DNA of 64,000 nt from Solen grandis (GCA_021229015.1 CM037785.1:1982964-2046963); one strand, 5' to 3'; positions 30,700-43,919 are shown, counted from the stretch's first letter. Numbers and translations are program-made. The notes: a model not told the origin generated them from the sequence alone.

Positions 30700-32247
30700 G
30701 TTATAATTAAAATAAAGCCTACTGGAAATTCTTCACTGCAGACGTAACATGTCAACATAAACTTTCAGAAATGTCTGCTGAATAATCTACACAGTGTCTT
30801 GCCTTATCATTTACCTCTTTACCACCAATTTATCCCCCAAAACATCCTGGTAATTGAAACTGGTGAGAAGGCCTGATTTATTTGTCATGGTTATGTAAAT
30901 TGTTTCCCACTTATCCACCCTTCAAATCCTCTCTGGCACACAATAATTGTGGGGAACAACAATTTATTCTCGTCATCATGGAAAACGATGCCGTAAATCT
31001 TTTTGAAGTTATGTATGTTGCACTTTTAAAAGTTTCTAAAATTCTAAGTGGTGCACATGAAAATTTTGTTTTTTTAAATTTTAAGTTAGTGGTACTTTAA
31101 TTTATTTCAAGTTCCTTTCATCATCAATATGATATCTTTTAAATAAAAGTTGCCCAACAGGTTCAAATATTGTAGGCCATAGCTTTCTGTAAAGTTTATT
31201 TATTTTACATTGATTACAAAACAAGTTGTCACAACTTTTGTAACTCACAGCCAATGGCTCTGGTGGCAACATGTGAGAGGAAACTTGAGAACCTGGAGAA
31301 AAATAGGTGTCTACTGTACCCTTTCATGTATCTGACCAGGAATCAAACCTTTGATGCATTGGTAAGAAGCAAAGCGCGATACTACTAAGCTAACCAGGAC
31401 CCATGAGTTACAGACGAACTCCAGTAGCTCTCTCTTACAGGGAACCAGAGTGGGTGATATGCAGGTTGTACAGAGAAATTCAAAGCCCCATCCTTCCATT
31501 ACACCAAAGTAATATTTCCATTATTTACAAGTCAATTTGAGTAAACCATATCAACCACTCATCACAATGTTCATCATCGAAAACCCACAGTATATTTTCT
31601 GTTATCACCTCTGTATATATTGTGATATTTTCAGTTGTCAAAACTTCTTCTCATGAATATTAATCAGCTAATAAGCCTTGCTGACAAATGAAATAATGCA
31701 TAGTATTTTGAATACTCTTCATTGAAATTTACAAAAGCAAACATTCTCAATGTTCCTGCAAGATAAACCACTATTCTTAGGCAAGGAGACTGACGTCGGC
31801 TCTACATATTAGAACGAAGTGAAGTTTCAAAATCCCATGCAGATTTACTGTCTATTGAGTGAATGTTGGTTTTCCGACATCATGCACAATGTCATGATAT
31901 TCCAGTATAGCTACTGGATAATCTTCGTTGACATGGTAACAGTAACCTCCACCTATGCAGACTAAAGTGATGATAAGTTTTAGTTTACGGAATAAAGGAC
32001 ATTTCAAAGCTTATTATGCAAAGTAGGCAGGGGAATCTTCATTAAGATTATAACTTGTGTCAACATGATGATCATGCATTGAGAAATTTTATGTGATGAG
32101 TGAAAAAAAAAATACACTCCTTAACCTGTTATTCGCTCTACTGCTAATGAGTTACAGGTAACTATGTCACCTGTATAATTATAACCAGATAAGTCTGAGA
32201 AAATCTTATATATGCTTATCAGGTTCCATACTGCTCCCTATTAATCA
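30700..32247. other. Intergenic, with one degenerate tRNA-like SINE
   Basis: 31255-31400 (minus) carries a weak B-box-like GGTTTGATTCCTGGTC and A-box-like TAGCTTAGTAG, probably an old SINE. No gene is seen in the rest. Confidence 0.45.
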
Positions 32248-32516
32248 ATTTGTTTGTTTGTTTGTTAGGTTTAATGACCCACCAACAGTATTTCAGTCAT
32301 TTTGAGATGATGTCTACTTGAGACAGATATAGTGCCGCTACACAGTAAACATGTTGCATGATACCACACCCAGTCACATTATCCTGACACCAGGCCAACC
32401 AGTCCTTGAACTTCTCTTATATGCTGAGCGTCAAGCAAGGGAGCTATACCAGTAATATTTTATACAACTTGACATGTCACAGCCTGGGATCCAACCCACG
32501 ACCTCCCGCTCTCGAC
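32248..32516 (-). mobile_element. SINE family 1 copy, head truncated
   Basis: Tail GTTTGTTTGTTAGGTTTAAT and body (CAGTATTTCAGTCATTTTGA, CACCCAGTCACATTATCCTG, TATGCTGAGCGTCAAGCAAG) match 13884-14178. The B box is present (GGATCCAACCCACGACCTCC on plus). The A box end is lost. Confidence 0.8.
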
Positions 32517-32519
32517 TTG

Positions 32520-32670
32520 TCTTTGATGCCTTTGCAAGCAGAGCAGACTTAGCTCAGGATCTTCTCTGTTTTACACAGAAAAAGCCATTGTTTCATACAC
32601 CAGTATGTTAATATTCATAAAGTAATAAATATATACATGAATATTCATGAAATAAAGAGTTAACAGGTGA
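32520..32670. repeat. MITE-2 family fragment
   Basis: CAAGCAGAGCAGACTTAGCT and the palindromic ACATGAATATTCATGAAATA match the 62535-62788 family. Confidence 0.5.
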
Positions 32671-32692
32671 AACCTACAAGGGCAGCTGATCA

Positions 32693-32884
32693 TTAGTATG
32701 ATAAACCTGCCAAAGATATCATCAGTGTCCCAGGATTTATTTCCTTGCTAATGAAGGCCATCTTCACACCTATGATATGATTGTACACTGCAGCGGGATC
32801 ATGCCTCCTATCACCAGCAGTCTCTAGTACCTCCAGGGTTATCACAGTGTTAATTAGTCCAACACAACAATAACACACCTTCAC
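32693..32884 (-). other. Weak minus-strand exon candidate
   Basis: An open frame of 63 codons (VCYCCVGLINTVITLEVLE, then DPAAVYNHIIGVKMAFIS) with protein-like composition and a possible donor (TTTGGCAG/GTTTAT). No family is recognised. Listed with the segments near 34.8, 35.2 and 36.1 kb as a possible minus-strand gene. Confidence 0.2.
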
Positions 32885-33264
32885 ACATTATATCGAGGTA
32901 TCATTATATCGAGATCTATTACTCTGGCCTTATGCCTTTCATTATACATGTTGTTCAGACTTGTTAGACCTCTATCCTGTGTATGGGTTTTCTCCCAATA
33001 CTTGGCTTTAATACACAAATGCTACTGTCAGCAGCAACAACAATATTTTCATAAGCAAAATGGCTTTCTAGCCAATCCATAAGAAATAAATCAAGTTTAA
33101 ACTTTGATGACATGTGAATCTGACAAGACAGTTTAAACCTGTTATAAGCAGCCACTACACATAAGACTAAGTGACTGCTAAGAGCAGGTGGTTGCTAAAT
33201 AGAGGTTAAATGTAATGACAAATGTCTTCTCTGGAATCTTACAATGGAGGCTGCTTTGAACAGG

Positions 33265-34600
33265 TTGGCTGCTTAATACAGGTAGTCACTTTCACAGGTT
33301 GGTAACCTAATACAGGTAGTCACTATCACAGGTTGGTTACTTAATACAGGTAGTCACTATCACAGGTTGGTTAATCAATACAGGTAGTCACTATCACAGG
33401 TTGGTTATTTAATATAGGTAGTCACTATCACAGGTTGGTTACCTAATACAGGTAGTCACTATCACAGGTTGGTTATTTAATACAGGTAGTAACTATCACA
33501 GGTTGGTTAATCAATACAGGTAGTCACTATCACAGGTTGGTTATTTAATACAGGTAGTCACTATCACAGGTTGGTTACTTAATACAGGTAGTCACTATCA
33601 CAGGTTGGTTATTTAATACAGGTAGTCACTATCACAGGTTGGTTATTTAATACAGGTAGTCACTATCACAGGTTGGTTATTTAATACAGGTAGTCAATAT
33701 CACAGGTTGGTTATTTAATACAGGTAGTCACTATCACAGGTTGGTTACCTAATACAGGTAGTCCCTATCACAGGTTGGTTACTTAATACAGGAAGTCACT
33801 ATCACAGGTTGGTTACTTAATACAGGTAGTCACTATCACAGGTTGGTTACTTAATACAGGTAGTCAATATCACAGGTTGGTTACCTAATACAGGTAGTCA
33901 CTATCACAGGTTGGTTATTTAATACAGGTAGTCACTATCACAGGTTGGTTACCTAATACAGGTAGTCACTATCACAGGTTGGTTACTTAATACAGGTAGT
34001 CACTATCACAGGTTGGTTACTTAATACAGGTAGTCACTATCACAGGTTGGTTACTTAATACAGGTAGTCACTATCACAGGTTGGTTACTTAATACAGGTA
34101 GTCACTATCACAGGTTGGTTACTAATACAGGTAGTCACTATCACAGGTTGGTTACTTAATACAGGTAGTCACTATCACAGGTTGGTTACTTAATACAGGT
34201 AGTCACTATCACAGGTTGGTTACTTAATACAGGTAGTCACTATCACAGGTTGGTTACTTAATACAGGTAGTCACTATCACAGGTTGGTTACCTAATACAG
34301 GTAGTCACTATCACAGGTTGGTTACTTAATACAGGTAGTCACTATCACAGGTTGGTTACTTAGTACAGGTAGTCACTATCACAGGTTGGTTATTTAATAC
34401 AGGTAGTCACTATCACAGGTTGGTTATTTTATACAGGTAGTTACAGGTTGAATACTTAATACAAGTAGTCACTATCACAGGTTGGTTACCTTATACAGGT
34501 AGTCACTATCACAGGTTGGTTATTTAATACAGGTAGTCACTATCACAGGTTGGTTACTTAATACAGGTAGTCACTTACACAGGTTGTCTGCGTAGTACAG
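33265..34600. repeat. 34-bp minisatellite (about 38 copies)
   Basis: The unit is ACAGGTAGTCACTATCACAG followed by GTTGGTTACTTAAT, very uniform in the middle. Variation is mainly at ACTTAAT versus ATTTAAT versus ACCTAAT. Degenerate units continue to about 34815. Confidence 0.95.
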
Positions 34601-34800
34601 GTGGTTATTTACACTGGTTGTCACTATCACAGGTTGGGGTAAATACAGTGTCACTTACACAGGTTAGCTGCTTAGTACAAGTGGTCACTTACAAAGGTTG
34701 GCTGCTTTATACAGGTTGGCTGCTAAGTACAGATGGTCACTATCACAGGTCAGCTTAAACAGGTGGTTACTATCACAGGTGGGCTGCTTTGTACAGGTGG

Positions 34801-35050
34801 TCACGACACAGGTTTAATTGTCCTTGTGTCTGATCTAAGTTTAAATTGGTCATACATTGTGTAGTGAGGTTGTGTATCCATTAAGAACATGGCAAGCAGC
34901 AGGAATCCTCCATTGATATAGATAAACAGGAGAATGCTCTTGATACAAAAACAACAATCAAAGAAGAACCGGATGCTCAAAGCCATTATCACCAATAACA
35001 AAAAAGACCTTTCAGAAAGTGAAGTTGATGGGTGTTTATTTATAGGTGGT
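34801..35050 (-). other. Weak minus-strand terminal-exon candidate with membrane segment
   Basis: An acceptor (pyrimidine run then CTGGACAG) at 35051-35052 is followed by an open frame to a TGA. It encodes a hydrophobic segment (SILLFIYINGGFLLLAMFLM) and a polar tail (YDQFKLRSDTRTIKPVS). The only open frame needs a phase-2 junction, which does not fit the candidate exon at 35235-35368. Unrecognised. Confidence 0.2.
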
Positions 35051-35234
35051 CTGTCCAGACGTAAAAAAAACACATAATTATTCTGACAAAAACTGTTACT
35101 TTGAAAAACACCAGTTTGATTAGTCTTATCTCTATTTCAGAGTTTTTGCTCAAGGGCTATTTTTCAACAGTTGAAATGAGTTTGAACGTCCTATCTTAGA
35201 TTCAGATTAACAAAATTACAAAAAAAGTTCTCAC

Positions 35235-35368
35235 CATTAAAATGGAATCCTCTGGAATCTCAAAGAAAGGGGAGATAAGGCCTCTTGCCAAGCTGTCGAT
35301 TACTTTGTGGCAGTTGGCAATAAATTTATTTGCTGATACCTTGGAATGTATAACTGGTCCTTCAACTC
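35235..35368 (-). other. Minus-strand exon candidate
   Basis: Flanked by GGACTGCAG (acceptor) and ATG/GTGAGAAC (strong donor). The single open frame encodes 44 residues, including HSKVSANKFIANCHKVIDSL and ISPFFEIPEDSILM, which look like real protein. I do not recognise the family. Entry phase 1, exit phase 0. Confidence 0.3.
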
Positions 35369-35379
35369 CTGCAGTCCAA

Positions 35380-37670
35380 AATAACATGTTTGATTTTTAC
35401 ATTCTCACTTAAATACAATTTCAATATCACACTGTTACAAAAATCACAATGTTTCAATCATCAACAGTTAATGGTTTTAAATATCTGCATTTTCCACATA
35501 ATTACACATAATTACAATGTACTTTTTCTAAACAATTTTTCTCACAAATATTTTTATTACTTCTCACAACTGTTTTTTTTTCCAACAACTTCCTTTTTCC
35601 TCTTCTCGCATTTTTTTTTTGTCTGACATTTACACTGTCCTCGTCTTATTTGTATTTTCATTTTGTCAAAGCTTCCTTGATGCAATTGGAAAGAGTTTCA
35701 GGGCAAGTGTTCTAAAGGTTAAAGCTGCTCATAATTCAATCAAAGGCCTGGAAAGACACAGTTGCTACAAGCATTAATAAAATTAAAAGTGCCACAAAAA
35801 AACAACAACAACTGAACAGTGCACATGTTTGAAGACACTGTATATACAGTGTAGACCCATAAGAACATGCTCCATTAAACCATGAAATCTACAAAAAGCA
35901 CTCCAACAATGGGACCCAAATATGATAATGATGATGGTTTACATCCCTGGGTGACATAGTGTGGCTGGGTATCATTTTGTTTGGTAGACTTAAGGTGTTT
36001 TTCAGATTGTTATAGTGCCGCTATGCACTGTATATAGAATTCATGAGGTACACTACATTTTGATCTAGAGTTATCAATCTTAAGTGATTGTAAGATTCCT
36101 TTTGCAGCTTGATGTCTTAATGGAATCACAGAGGCATTGGATTCAATTCCATTTCTTTAATGCTTTTATATCTGTCTTGTTCATCATGATTCAAACATTT
36201 TATAATAAAACAAATAATGCAGAAAATTAATACAAAGATATCAATAAAGTGCACATCAGAGAACTTTAGTGCTGATCTAGCAAACACCTTACCTGATACT
36301 GATGTGTTTTGACACCTCGGCAAACAGGGCAAACCCCAATCAGACAGCTTTCCTTCGTTTGCTCATACAATATTATATTTAAGGTTCTTCACCATCTACA
36401 TGGCAAAGAAAATACATTGCTTTGTATACCATTTAAAATTCAGTTAATTGATATTCATCAAGTCATAAATTACATAAAATATATCAAAGCAGGGATATGA
36501 GAATTTTAACGTAAACATTACATTCTCTAGGAACATACTAGACAGTAAATAGCAAGTAAATAGCAGTCAATAAAGATTAAACTAACCTAGAAATAGATGA
36601 AAATGGCTTTTGTCATATGGCTTTTTTTCTGCCGTCTGCTTTCCTTCTTGATGGGGTATCTTGCATGCAATCCTGAAATAAACCTTGCTGTTTGATATTA
36701 AAGACTTTTCGATGCATATGTATCGTATTTTTTAAGCCTGAGAAGATAGTAGATCCATGCAAATATCAATATATAAGATATTTTAACATCAGCATAGCAA
36801 AGACTTCCAACAGCCAAAACATTCCTGGCAATTTCTAAATTTCAACTTTTTGAGCATTTTGTAATTAACTTACTGATGATTTATGAGATTACAGTATGTC
36901 AAATATTGTCATGCTGGTTAATTTCTCCTTGATTGATGATAATTGAAAACTCTCATCACAACCTTAATAATCTGCCATAAGTGGTCTCTAGTTTGATGGA
37001 GACACTGCCATATGACCTTTAGAAGAGACATGGTGACCCCAACAAAAAGCCCACCACATTACACAGGACATTTAGATACCAGATGAACACAGAGGGCATC
37101 CAACTGTGATAACTTGCCATGGCGACAGGCTTGCCTCATTACAAGGTCCATTTGCATACAGCCTCCTTTAATTCACTGACATGCAAAGTGTTCTGCGACC
37201 TATAAAATTATAAGCAAGCATCTAACAGGATCATGATCACTAATTACTTCTAATAACTTGCATTTTACAACGTTATAACTCGTATTGAATAAGTGGTCCT
37301 CTGTGATCACAGGGATATTATACTGAAATAGTGTGCAAGGAAGGAAAGTAGCAGTTGATAGTTGCACTGGCATCAAATGGCAAGAAATATGCCATAATTT
37401 ACATACAAATAATACTGTAAGTAAAGTTCCTACGATATGTTTGTATACATAGTACATGTAGTTGATGAACCAGTACTAAAAGACTAAAATTCTGTATGAA
37501 ATTTTGGCTTCAAATTAACAAAAATTCTCAAAATAAAATTTCCCCAAAATTCAAATAAATCACACTTACCCCGTAAGTAAAAGTAAAAACTACAAATTAC
37601 ATTTGAGAGGGAAAAGAAGAAAACATATGAATAAAGGACCTGATCATTATGACTGAAACCCTTTATGAGT
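35380..37670. other. Intergenic or intronic, with weak coding hints
   Basis: 36126-36290 (minus) is open and encodes a hydrophobic segment (FIDIFVLIFCIICFIIK) and a short tail ending in a stop. Its upstream edge reads CAGTATCAGGTAAGG, ambiguous between acceptor and donor. A MITE-2 fragment lies at about 36340-36500 (TGGCAAAGAAAATACATTGC). Nothing else is recognised. Confidence 0.25.
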
Positions 37671-37672
37671 AG

Positions 37673-37895
37673 GGGCCTCCGTGGCAGCGAGGGTAAAGTC
37701 GCTGACTTTAACGCTCACTGCGTGGGTTCAAGTCCTGGCAAGGTCTTTGGGTTTTCTTGTTAGGAAGTCTTCCAGCTGGCTTGCGGTAGGTCGGTGGTTC
37801 TACCTGGATGCCTCAGTGCATTCGGGGTCTTCCTGTTCCTCATCTGTAATTTGCTGGACATTGCTATTTGACTTTTGCAGCAACAGTAAACTAAA
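37673..37895 (+). mobile_element. SINE family 2 copy
   Basis: GCCTCCGTGGCAGCGAGGGT (A-box region), GTGGGTTCAAGTCCTGGC (B box), then AGTCTTCCAGCTGGCTTGCG and GGTCGGTGGTTCTACCTGG, and an A-rich end. It matches 38375-38616 and 47900-48150 on the other strand. Confidence 0.8.
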
Positions 37896-38374
37896 AAAAA
37901 ATTTATGAGCATTGCATTCAACTGCAGCAACAGTTGCTCATTGGCTATTATTGCAAGATTGCAAGGGGCCGAATTTACCAACTCTTTGCTCATATGAGCA
38001 ACAAATCACAGGGAAGATGTTAGTGGTTAATTTAATTAAACCACATTTAGGAGATAAGATTTTGATTATTATATCACAGCAGTGATGTCTACTGTCTACA
38101 TAATTTAACATTTCTCTGAACTCCAAAATTACCATTTGAGTCCATTGTGCCTTCTATTGTAGCTGCTTCTTTATTATATGTAGTTAATACCATAGTTTTA
38201 CATAATGCCCTAGTTAATAAATTTGATTTAATTTATCTGTCTGACATCATGTGAAATAACTGTAATTATATGGCAGTAATTTACTATCATGATTACAGTT
38301 ATTTCCTTTGATTCCTTCTACATTGAGAAACATACAATTGATATTAGGCTTATTTTAAGAAGACTAGACTAGAC

Positions 38375-38616
38375 TATTTGAATTTACCATTGCTTCGACA
38401 GTATTTCAGTCATATAGAGACATCCAGCTAATTACAGGTGGAGGAATACCCCAAATGCACGGAGGCATCCTGGTAGAACCACCGACCTACCGCAAGCCAG
38501 CTGGAAGGCTTCCTCACATGAAAATCTGAATGACCCTGCTGGGATTCGAACCCACGCGGTGAGGGGCTGAGTGAGTGCTTAAGTCAGCGACTTTACCCTC
38601 TCGGCAACGGAGACCC
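38375..38616 (-). mobile_element. SINE family 2 copy
   Basis: On plus: tail GACAGTATTTCAGTCATATA, body CCACCGACCTACCGCAAGCC, B box GGGATTCGAACCCACGCGG, head CTCTCGGCAACGGAGACCCC. Confidence 0.85.
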
Positions 38617-39416
38617 CTTTTTTTAAGAAACTTTTTATGTGTGTATATAGCATTTCACTTTGCAATTCATTTCAATGCTTAAGTAATTGATTTTTTTTTT
38701 CAAAACCGTCTACAGTATACTTATAGTTTACAGAAAATGAATGCCACTTGTTAACACGAATCCATTAATATCAACATTATGCAGCACACTTTGAATTTTC
38801 TCCAAAACTCAAGTCACAGAAATGGAACTTCCTTTGTTAAATTCATATTGACAATAAATCTATAACCACATGCCCTATATTGCATAATGTGACAATTTCA
38901 TTGAACTGGCATCTGAAGCTAATGCATTATTTACATGATTTCACATGCTGATAAGGCTCTAGTGTGACTGCATAGCAAATTGCTTCACATGAAATCCACG
39001 AATGATGAAGTAGTTGGGAATATGTTATGACATTCATTAATGAAAGATACTGGATTATCCGTAATATTCTTTGGAAGAGTTTCCCGATAGGTTATGAGCT
39101 TAACACGTCATAAACCTTAATGCTTTCCCCGAGAGGAATCTTTTATTATGACAATCTAGAACACAGGTTCATAAATATTATGAAGTATGTTTGTTGTGTA
39201 ACTTTATGACTACTAAAATATTTGAATCCTCAAAAAGCATGGCTGGATGGCTTAGTCTTACAATTGTTTTATGCTTTATTCCAAAGTTGAATGATACCGC
39301 CAAGTACTCACACCAATCCTGTCCCAGATTTATCATGTTACACCAGGACACTCACTATATGTCGTAATGCTGAACAGTATACCCAATTTTACACATGTTT
39401 TGCTCATTTACATGAC
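38617..39416. other. Intergenic, no gene seen
   Basis: AT-rich, no recognisable repeat or frame. Confidence 0.5.
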
Positions 39417-40292
39417 CACAATTCAACTTGACTCTCCATCATATGGCTACAATGCAACTTGACTGCCCTGTCACAAGGCCACAATGCAACTTGACTGTCC
39501 TGTCACATGACCACAATGCAACATGACTGCCCTGTCACAAGGCCACAATGCAACATGACTGCCCTGTCACAAGACCACAATGCAACTTGACTGTCCTGTC
39601 ACATGACCACAATGCAACTTGACTGCGCTGTCACAAGACCACAATGCAACTTGATGCTCCATCATATGGCTACAATGCAACATGACTGCCCTGTCACAAG
39701 ACCACAATGCAACTTGACTGTCCTGTCACATGACCACAATGCAACATGACTGCCCTGTCACAAGACCACAATGCAACTTGACTGTCCTGTCACATGACCA
39801 CAATGCAACATGACTGCCCTGTCACAAGACCACAATGCACGTGACTGTCCTGTCACATGACCACAATGCAACATGACTGCCCTGTCACAAGACCACAATG
39901 CAACATGACTGTCCTGTCACATGACCACAATGCAACATGACTGCCCTGTCACAAGACCACAATGCAACATGACTGTCCTGTCACATGACCACAATGCAAC
40001 ATGACTGTCCTGTCACAAGACCACAATGCAACTTGACTGTCCTGTCACATAACCACAATGCAACATGACTGCCCTGTCACATAACCACAATGCAACATGA
40101 CTGCCCTGTCACATGACCACAATGCAACTTGACTGCCCTGTCACATGACCACAATGCAACATGACTGCCCTGTCACATGACCACAATGCAACTTGACTGC
40201 CCTGTCACATAACCACAATGCAACATGACTGCCCTGTCACATGACCACAATGCAACATGACTGCCCTGTCACATGACCACAATGCAACTTGA
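39417..40292. repeat. 32-bp minisatellite with 64-bp higher order
   Basis: The unit is ACCACAATGCAACATGACTG followed by CCCTGTCACATG. From about 39540 to 40030, units alternate between GCCCTGTCACAAG and GTCCTGTCACATG, making a 64-bp dimer. The right end is uniform. About 27 units. Confidence 0.93.
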
Positions 40293-42298
40293 CCCCTGCC
40301 AGGTATACATGTCTATTATGGGATATACAGAGATTGTTTTTGTTTTTTTTGTTTTGTTTTTATTTCGCCAAAAGCCATGCCACCTGACACATGTATTAAA
40401 GTGTGTTGCATGGTCCTAGTGTGATCCCATGTCACTTATTCCATCTGACTCTTCTGTTAGGAAAATTTACCCTCACTCCAAGGAACATCCATCAAATCCC
40501 ATACACATATACATTCCCACATCATTCCTCCAGAACTTACATCATTGATACCACCGGTTGTGTATATGGTCCCCATTTTCTTCTCCATAATTTTATGTAC
40601 TTGTTTCTTTCCTGCATCAAAAATTGCAAACACCACAAACAAAGATTTTCATAAGTGAGACTTCTTGCTTTCAAATGTTGTAAAAATAAGTTTAAACTTT
40701 GAAAACAAAGTACCAGTCTGCATCATGCAATGACAAATGAGAATTCTGGTAATTGTGAAGCCCAGTCTCTCTAATTATAGGGACATGAAAGTCTGACTCG
40801 TCAACTATGGTGCCTGGAGAAATGTCCTCCATTACAAACTGTATAAACATGCAGTATCAGATTGACTGAACAACCTAGACCATTACATATTAGTTATTTA
40901 TACGTTGTTTCCCTGGGGTTACCAGTCTGAAACCAGCTATAGTTCAGATGTGACAATTATTGGTAGACGAGCATACAGACATAAGAAAGCGGAAGAAAAA
41001 GCAACAGACAACCAAATAATGCATGCACAAAAGCGAAGAATATACTGGTAAAATAAATAGCATGGTAATTAGTGATAATGCCTTGTGCTGACATACGTAG
41101 CTGTTAGCAATAGAGAAAAACAAAAAGTTTGCCTGAACAATTTTATTCCCTATGAATGCTTAAAACCTCATGAGTAGGGACAAGAGATTTTGCAATAGAT
41201 ACAATTGGACATAAACTTTTTTTCTATGAGAACCTTGTTACAAGCGCTGGTCTTTCAGATTATGTGCTTCAGCAATTTGGAGCTCTGTGGTAAAATTGTA
41301 CCGGCAGACTTCTGCTGCGATCTCCTTCAAACTATGAAGTGAAAAATTGCACTAACTTGTTTTATATCTGGGCTGAGCTTACAGTTTTCTTGCCCTTAAT
41401 ATTCCACGATTTAGTATCATTAACCACTAGAGATTAGGTAATTAAATCAAGTGTTTCCTCAACAACTGTATGGTCTGATTATTCTACTCATTGGTAACAA
41501 TTTAGGAAAGAAATAGGGCTCTTGTGCAATTTCTATTCATGAATGAGTTCAATCAATTATTCATGTGGAAGGTTGTCCGAAGCTGTTCAAGATATATAGA
41601 CTGTATTTAGTCATGGAGGGAGGGGATTACCTCATTATATGGCCCTGCTGTTAGTGAAGAACATTCAGGGGAGATAACTGAACAGCTGGCTGTTGATGGA
41701 GGAGCTACAATAAATCCGGTTGTGGCTCTTCAAGATGTCTTCAGCATTTTAAGAGAAAATAGATCTCTCCTGCTGCCAATAAAAAAAATCATGCAAGCCC
41801 ATCTTGACTGATATATTTTAATGACTTAGAGTGCTTAGATGATAATGGTTCTACAAAAGTACAAAAAAAAGTTTCCTCAGTTCTATATAAATACCAGAAC
41901 ATTTTTTTCCGCTGCTGACCTGATTTATCAATTTCTGGTTTAGAGTAAACAATATCTTGTATCAACTGGAAAAACAGTCAAGGACTTAAACTAGTTATAA
42001 AATACTTTAATATAAAAATGTCTTGGGTGAACTATTATTTTACCCATAATAAAGTTTGCAGATTTTTAGAACCTTGTAAACAATTAATTTGTCACCAACA
42101 ACCTGCAGATCATTGAGTGCTATACTTAACAGTTAGCTCACAATGCCTTTTTTGCATACAGGACAATACTATTTCAATTCATTCAACTTGCAAATCAAGG
42201 GTTGACCGTAAAGCTGTCTATCTCCTTCTATTTCTACATGCACTTAGAATAATTTTGTAGTCAGCCCTCAAATGCCACTTGACCAAATTTTTAATTTT
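40293..42298. other. Intergenic, no gene seen
   Basis: ORFs on both strands at about 40403-40654 overlap each other and have no domain. No SINE or MITE is recognised. Confidence 0.45.
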
Positions 42299-43013
42299 TA
42301 GCTCACCTGAGTACCGATTAGGAAAAAAACATGGCCACCAGAGGCGAGGATATAGTGAAATCTTTAAACGACACCTCTGAAACTGCTGGACAGAATTTGA
42401 TTAAATTTGGCAGGGATGATCTTTGGGTGAAGCTTCACAAAAGTTACTAAAATTATTCCGATCCGTAAAAAAACATGGCCACCAGGGGCGGGGCTAATTT
42501 GCCTTATATGTATAGTGAAATCTTTAAACGAAATCTCCTCTGAAACTGCTTGACAGAATTTGATTATATTTGGCAGGGATGATCCTTGGGTGAAGCTTCA
42601 CAAAAGTTAAAATTATTCTGATCCGAAGAAAAACATGGCTGCCAGGGGCAGGGCTAATTTGCCTCATATGTATATTGTGAATCTTAAAACGACATTTTCT
42701 CTGAAATCACTGGACAGAATTTGATTAAATTTGGCCGGGATGATCCTTGGGTGAAGCTTCACAAAAGTTGCTGAAATTATTCCGATCCATAAAAAAACAT
42801 GGCCACCAGGGGTGGGGCAAATTTGCCTTATATGTATGCATATAGTGAAAATGACATCTCCTCTGAATTGCTGGACAGAATTGATAAAACTTTACAGGGA
42901 TCATCTCCTTCAAAATTACTGGCCAGATTTCAAAATGTTTTAATACAGACTGATGTTCCTTGGGTAACCTATTACTCAGGTGAGCAATCCAGGGCCATCA
43001 TGGCCCTCTTGTT
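42299..43013 (-). mobile_element. GCTCACCTGAG-ended element, second copy
   Basis: On plus it starts TAGCTCACCTGAGTACCG and ends TACTCAGGTGAGCAATCC, then AGGGCCATCATGGCCCTCTT. That is the reverse of the 16797 and 49012 copies. The interior has about four units of about 145 bp (AAACATGGCCACCAGGGGCG, TTGATTAAATTTGGC, GAAGCTTCACAAAAGTT). It ends 233 bp before the lectin exon. Confidence 0.75.
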
Positions 43014-43246
43014 TTGAAAAATGAAAGATGACTGAAATTTTCGCTATGCACAATATTCTTGTGCATGTTTTGATAAGAATTTCAGTGGACTGGGTCTGCA
43101 GTAAAAGAGTTCATTTCAAAGACTGACCCTTAGGGGAAAAAGAAAATCAAACAAAATTTTATTGATTAATATGATTCAAAATGGAGAAAATCAGAATATT
43201 TTTCCTTGACATGAATATTCAGAACATGTTTTTTCATCTTTTTCAG

Positions 43247-43600
43247 GCTCCTCCTCTGTAGGGACACACAATATCTACTCAAATGGCTGCAGCAAAGAGA
43301 GAATAAACCTGGAGTGTCCAGACTTTCACAAAATTGCTATAAAACGGCTTTTCTACGGTGCTAAAAATGACACTCAGTGTGCAAACAATGGGAGAAAACA
43401 TTCGAAGGATTGTTGTCTACCGACCCATAATGATTGTTTGGTTGTCGAGGACAAGAAGTACCCATTTCTGAACATGTTGTGTTCCGGACAGAGGGGCTGC
43501 GACATCGAGGCCAACAGTATATCGTCAGGAATGTCGTGTCGGCTGCGGAGATATGGGGAGATGACCGACTACATGTCGGTTATACATGATTGTATACCAG
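43247..43600 (+). CDS. Exon 1 seen of a membrane lectin: SUEL-type galactose-binding lectin domain
   Basis: Acceptor TTTTTCATCTTTTTCAG before 43247 and donor CCAG/GTATGG at 43601. The 354-nt exon is open in one frame, entering and leaving in phase 1. It encodes a Cys-rich domain of about 100 residues with ten cysteines: SNGCSKERINLECPDFHKIA, LFYGAKNDTQC, KDCCLPTHNDC, MLCSGQRGCDIEA, SGMSCRLRRY and VIHDC. This order (LxCP, the YG motif, C-x-G-x-x-C and a final conserved Cys) is that of SUEL/rhamnose-binding lectin domains, as in EVA-1 and latrophilin-type receptors. It should lie extracellularly and bind carbohydrate. The signal peptide must be in an exon upstream that I did not find. It joins the exon at 51990 in frame. 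Confidence 0.85.
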
Positions 43601-43919
43601 GTATGGTGTTTGTTTGTGAATATTGATCTAGCTGTTATTATTAATTATGTGGTAATGTGTTTTCAGTTCAAATTAACTGCTTGGGATACAGGAACTCTAA
43701 ATGATTGTATATGTTTTGCTTCACAATTTAGCAGAAACACACCTGCAAAATGTACACTCACAAGTGACCTTGACTCAATTTTACAAAAAGTATAAAAAAA
43801 ACACCTTGAATTTTTCAAATTAGGTATTAAAATCTCCATTTCTAGGCCTATTCCCCAGTATTTCCTTATCTATTCACTTTACAAAAAAAATCCTGAAGAC
43901 TTATACTATTCATTCTCAG

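Noticed and set aside
30501..30710. ORF with a long Asp run
   Set aside because: The Asp run is a (GAT)n microsatellite.
33265..34600. Regular repeats resembling a CRISPR array
   Set aside because: Units are contiguous without unique spacers, in a eukaryotic genome with no cas genes. It is a minisatellite. The same applies to 39417-40292.
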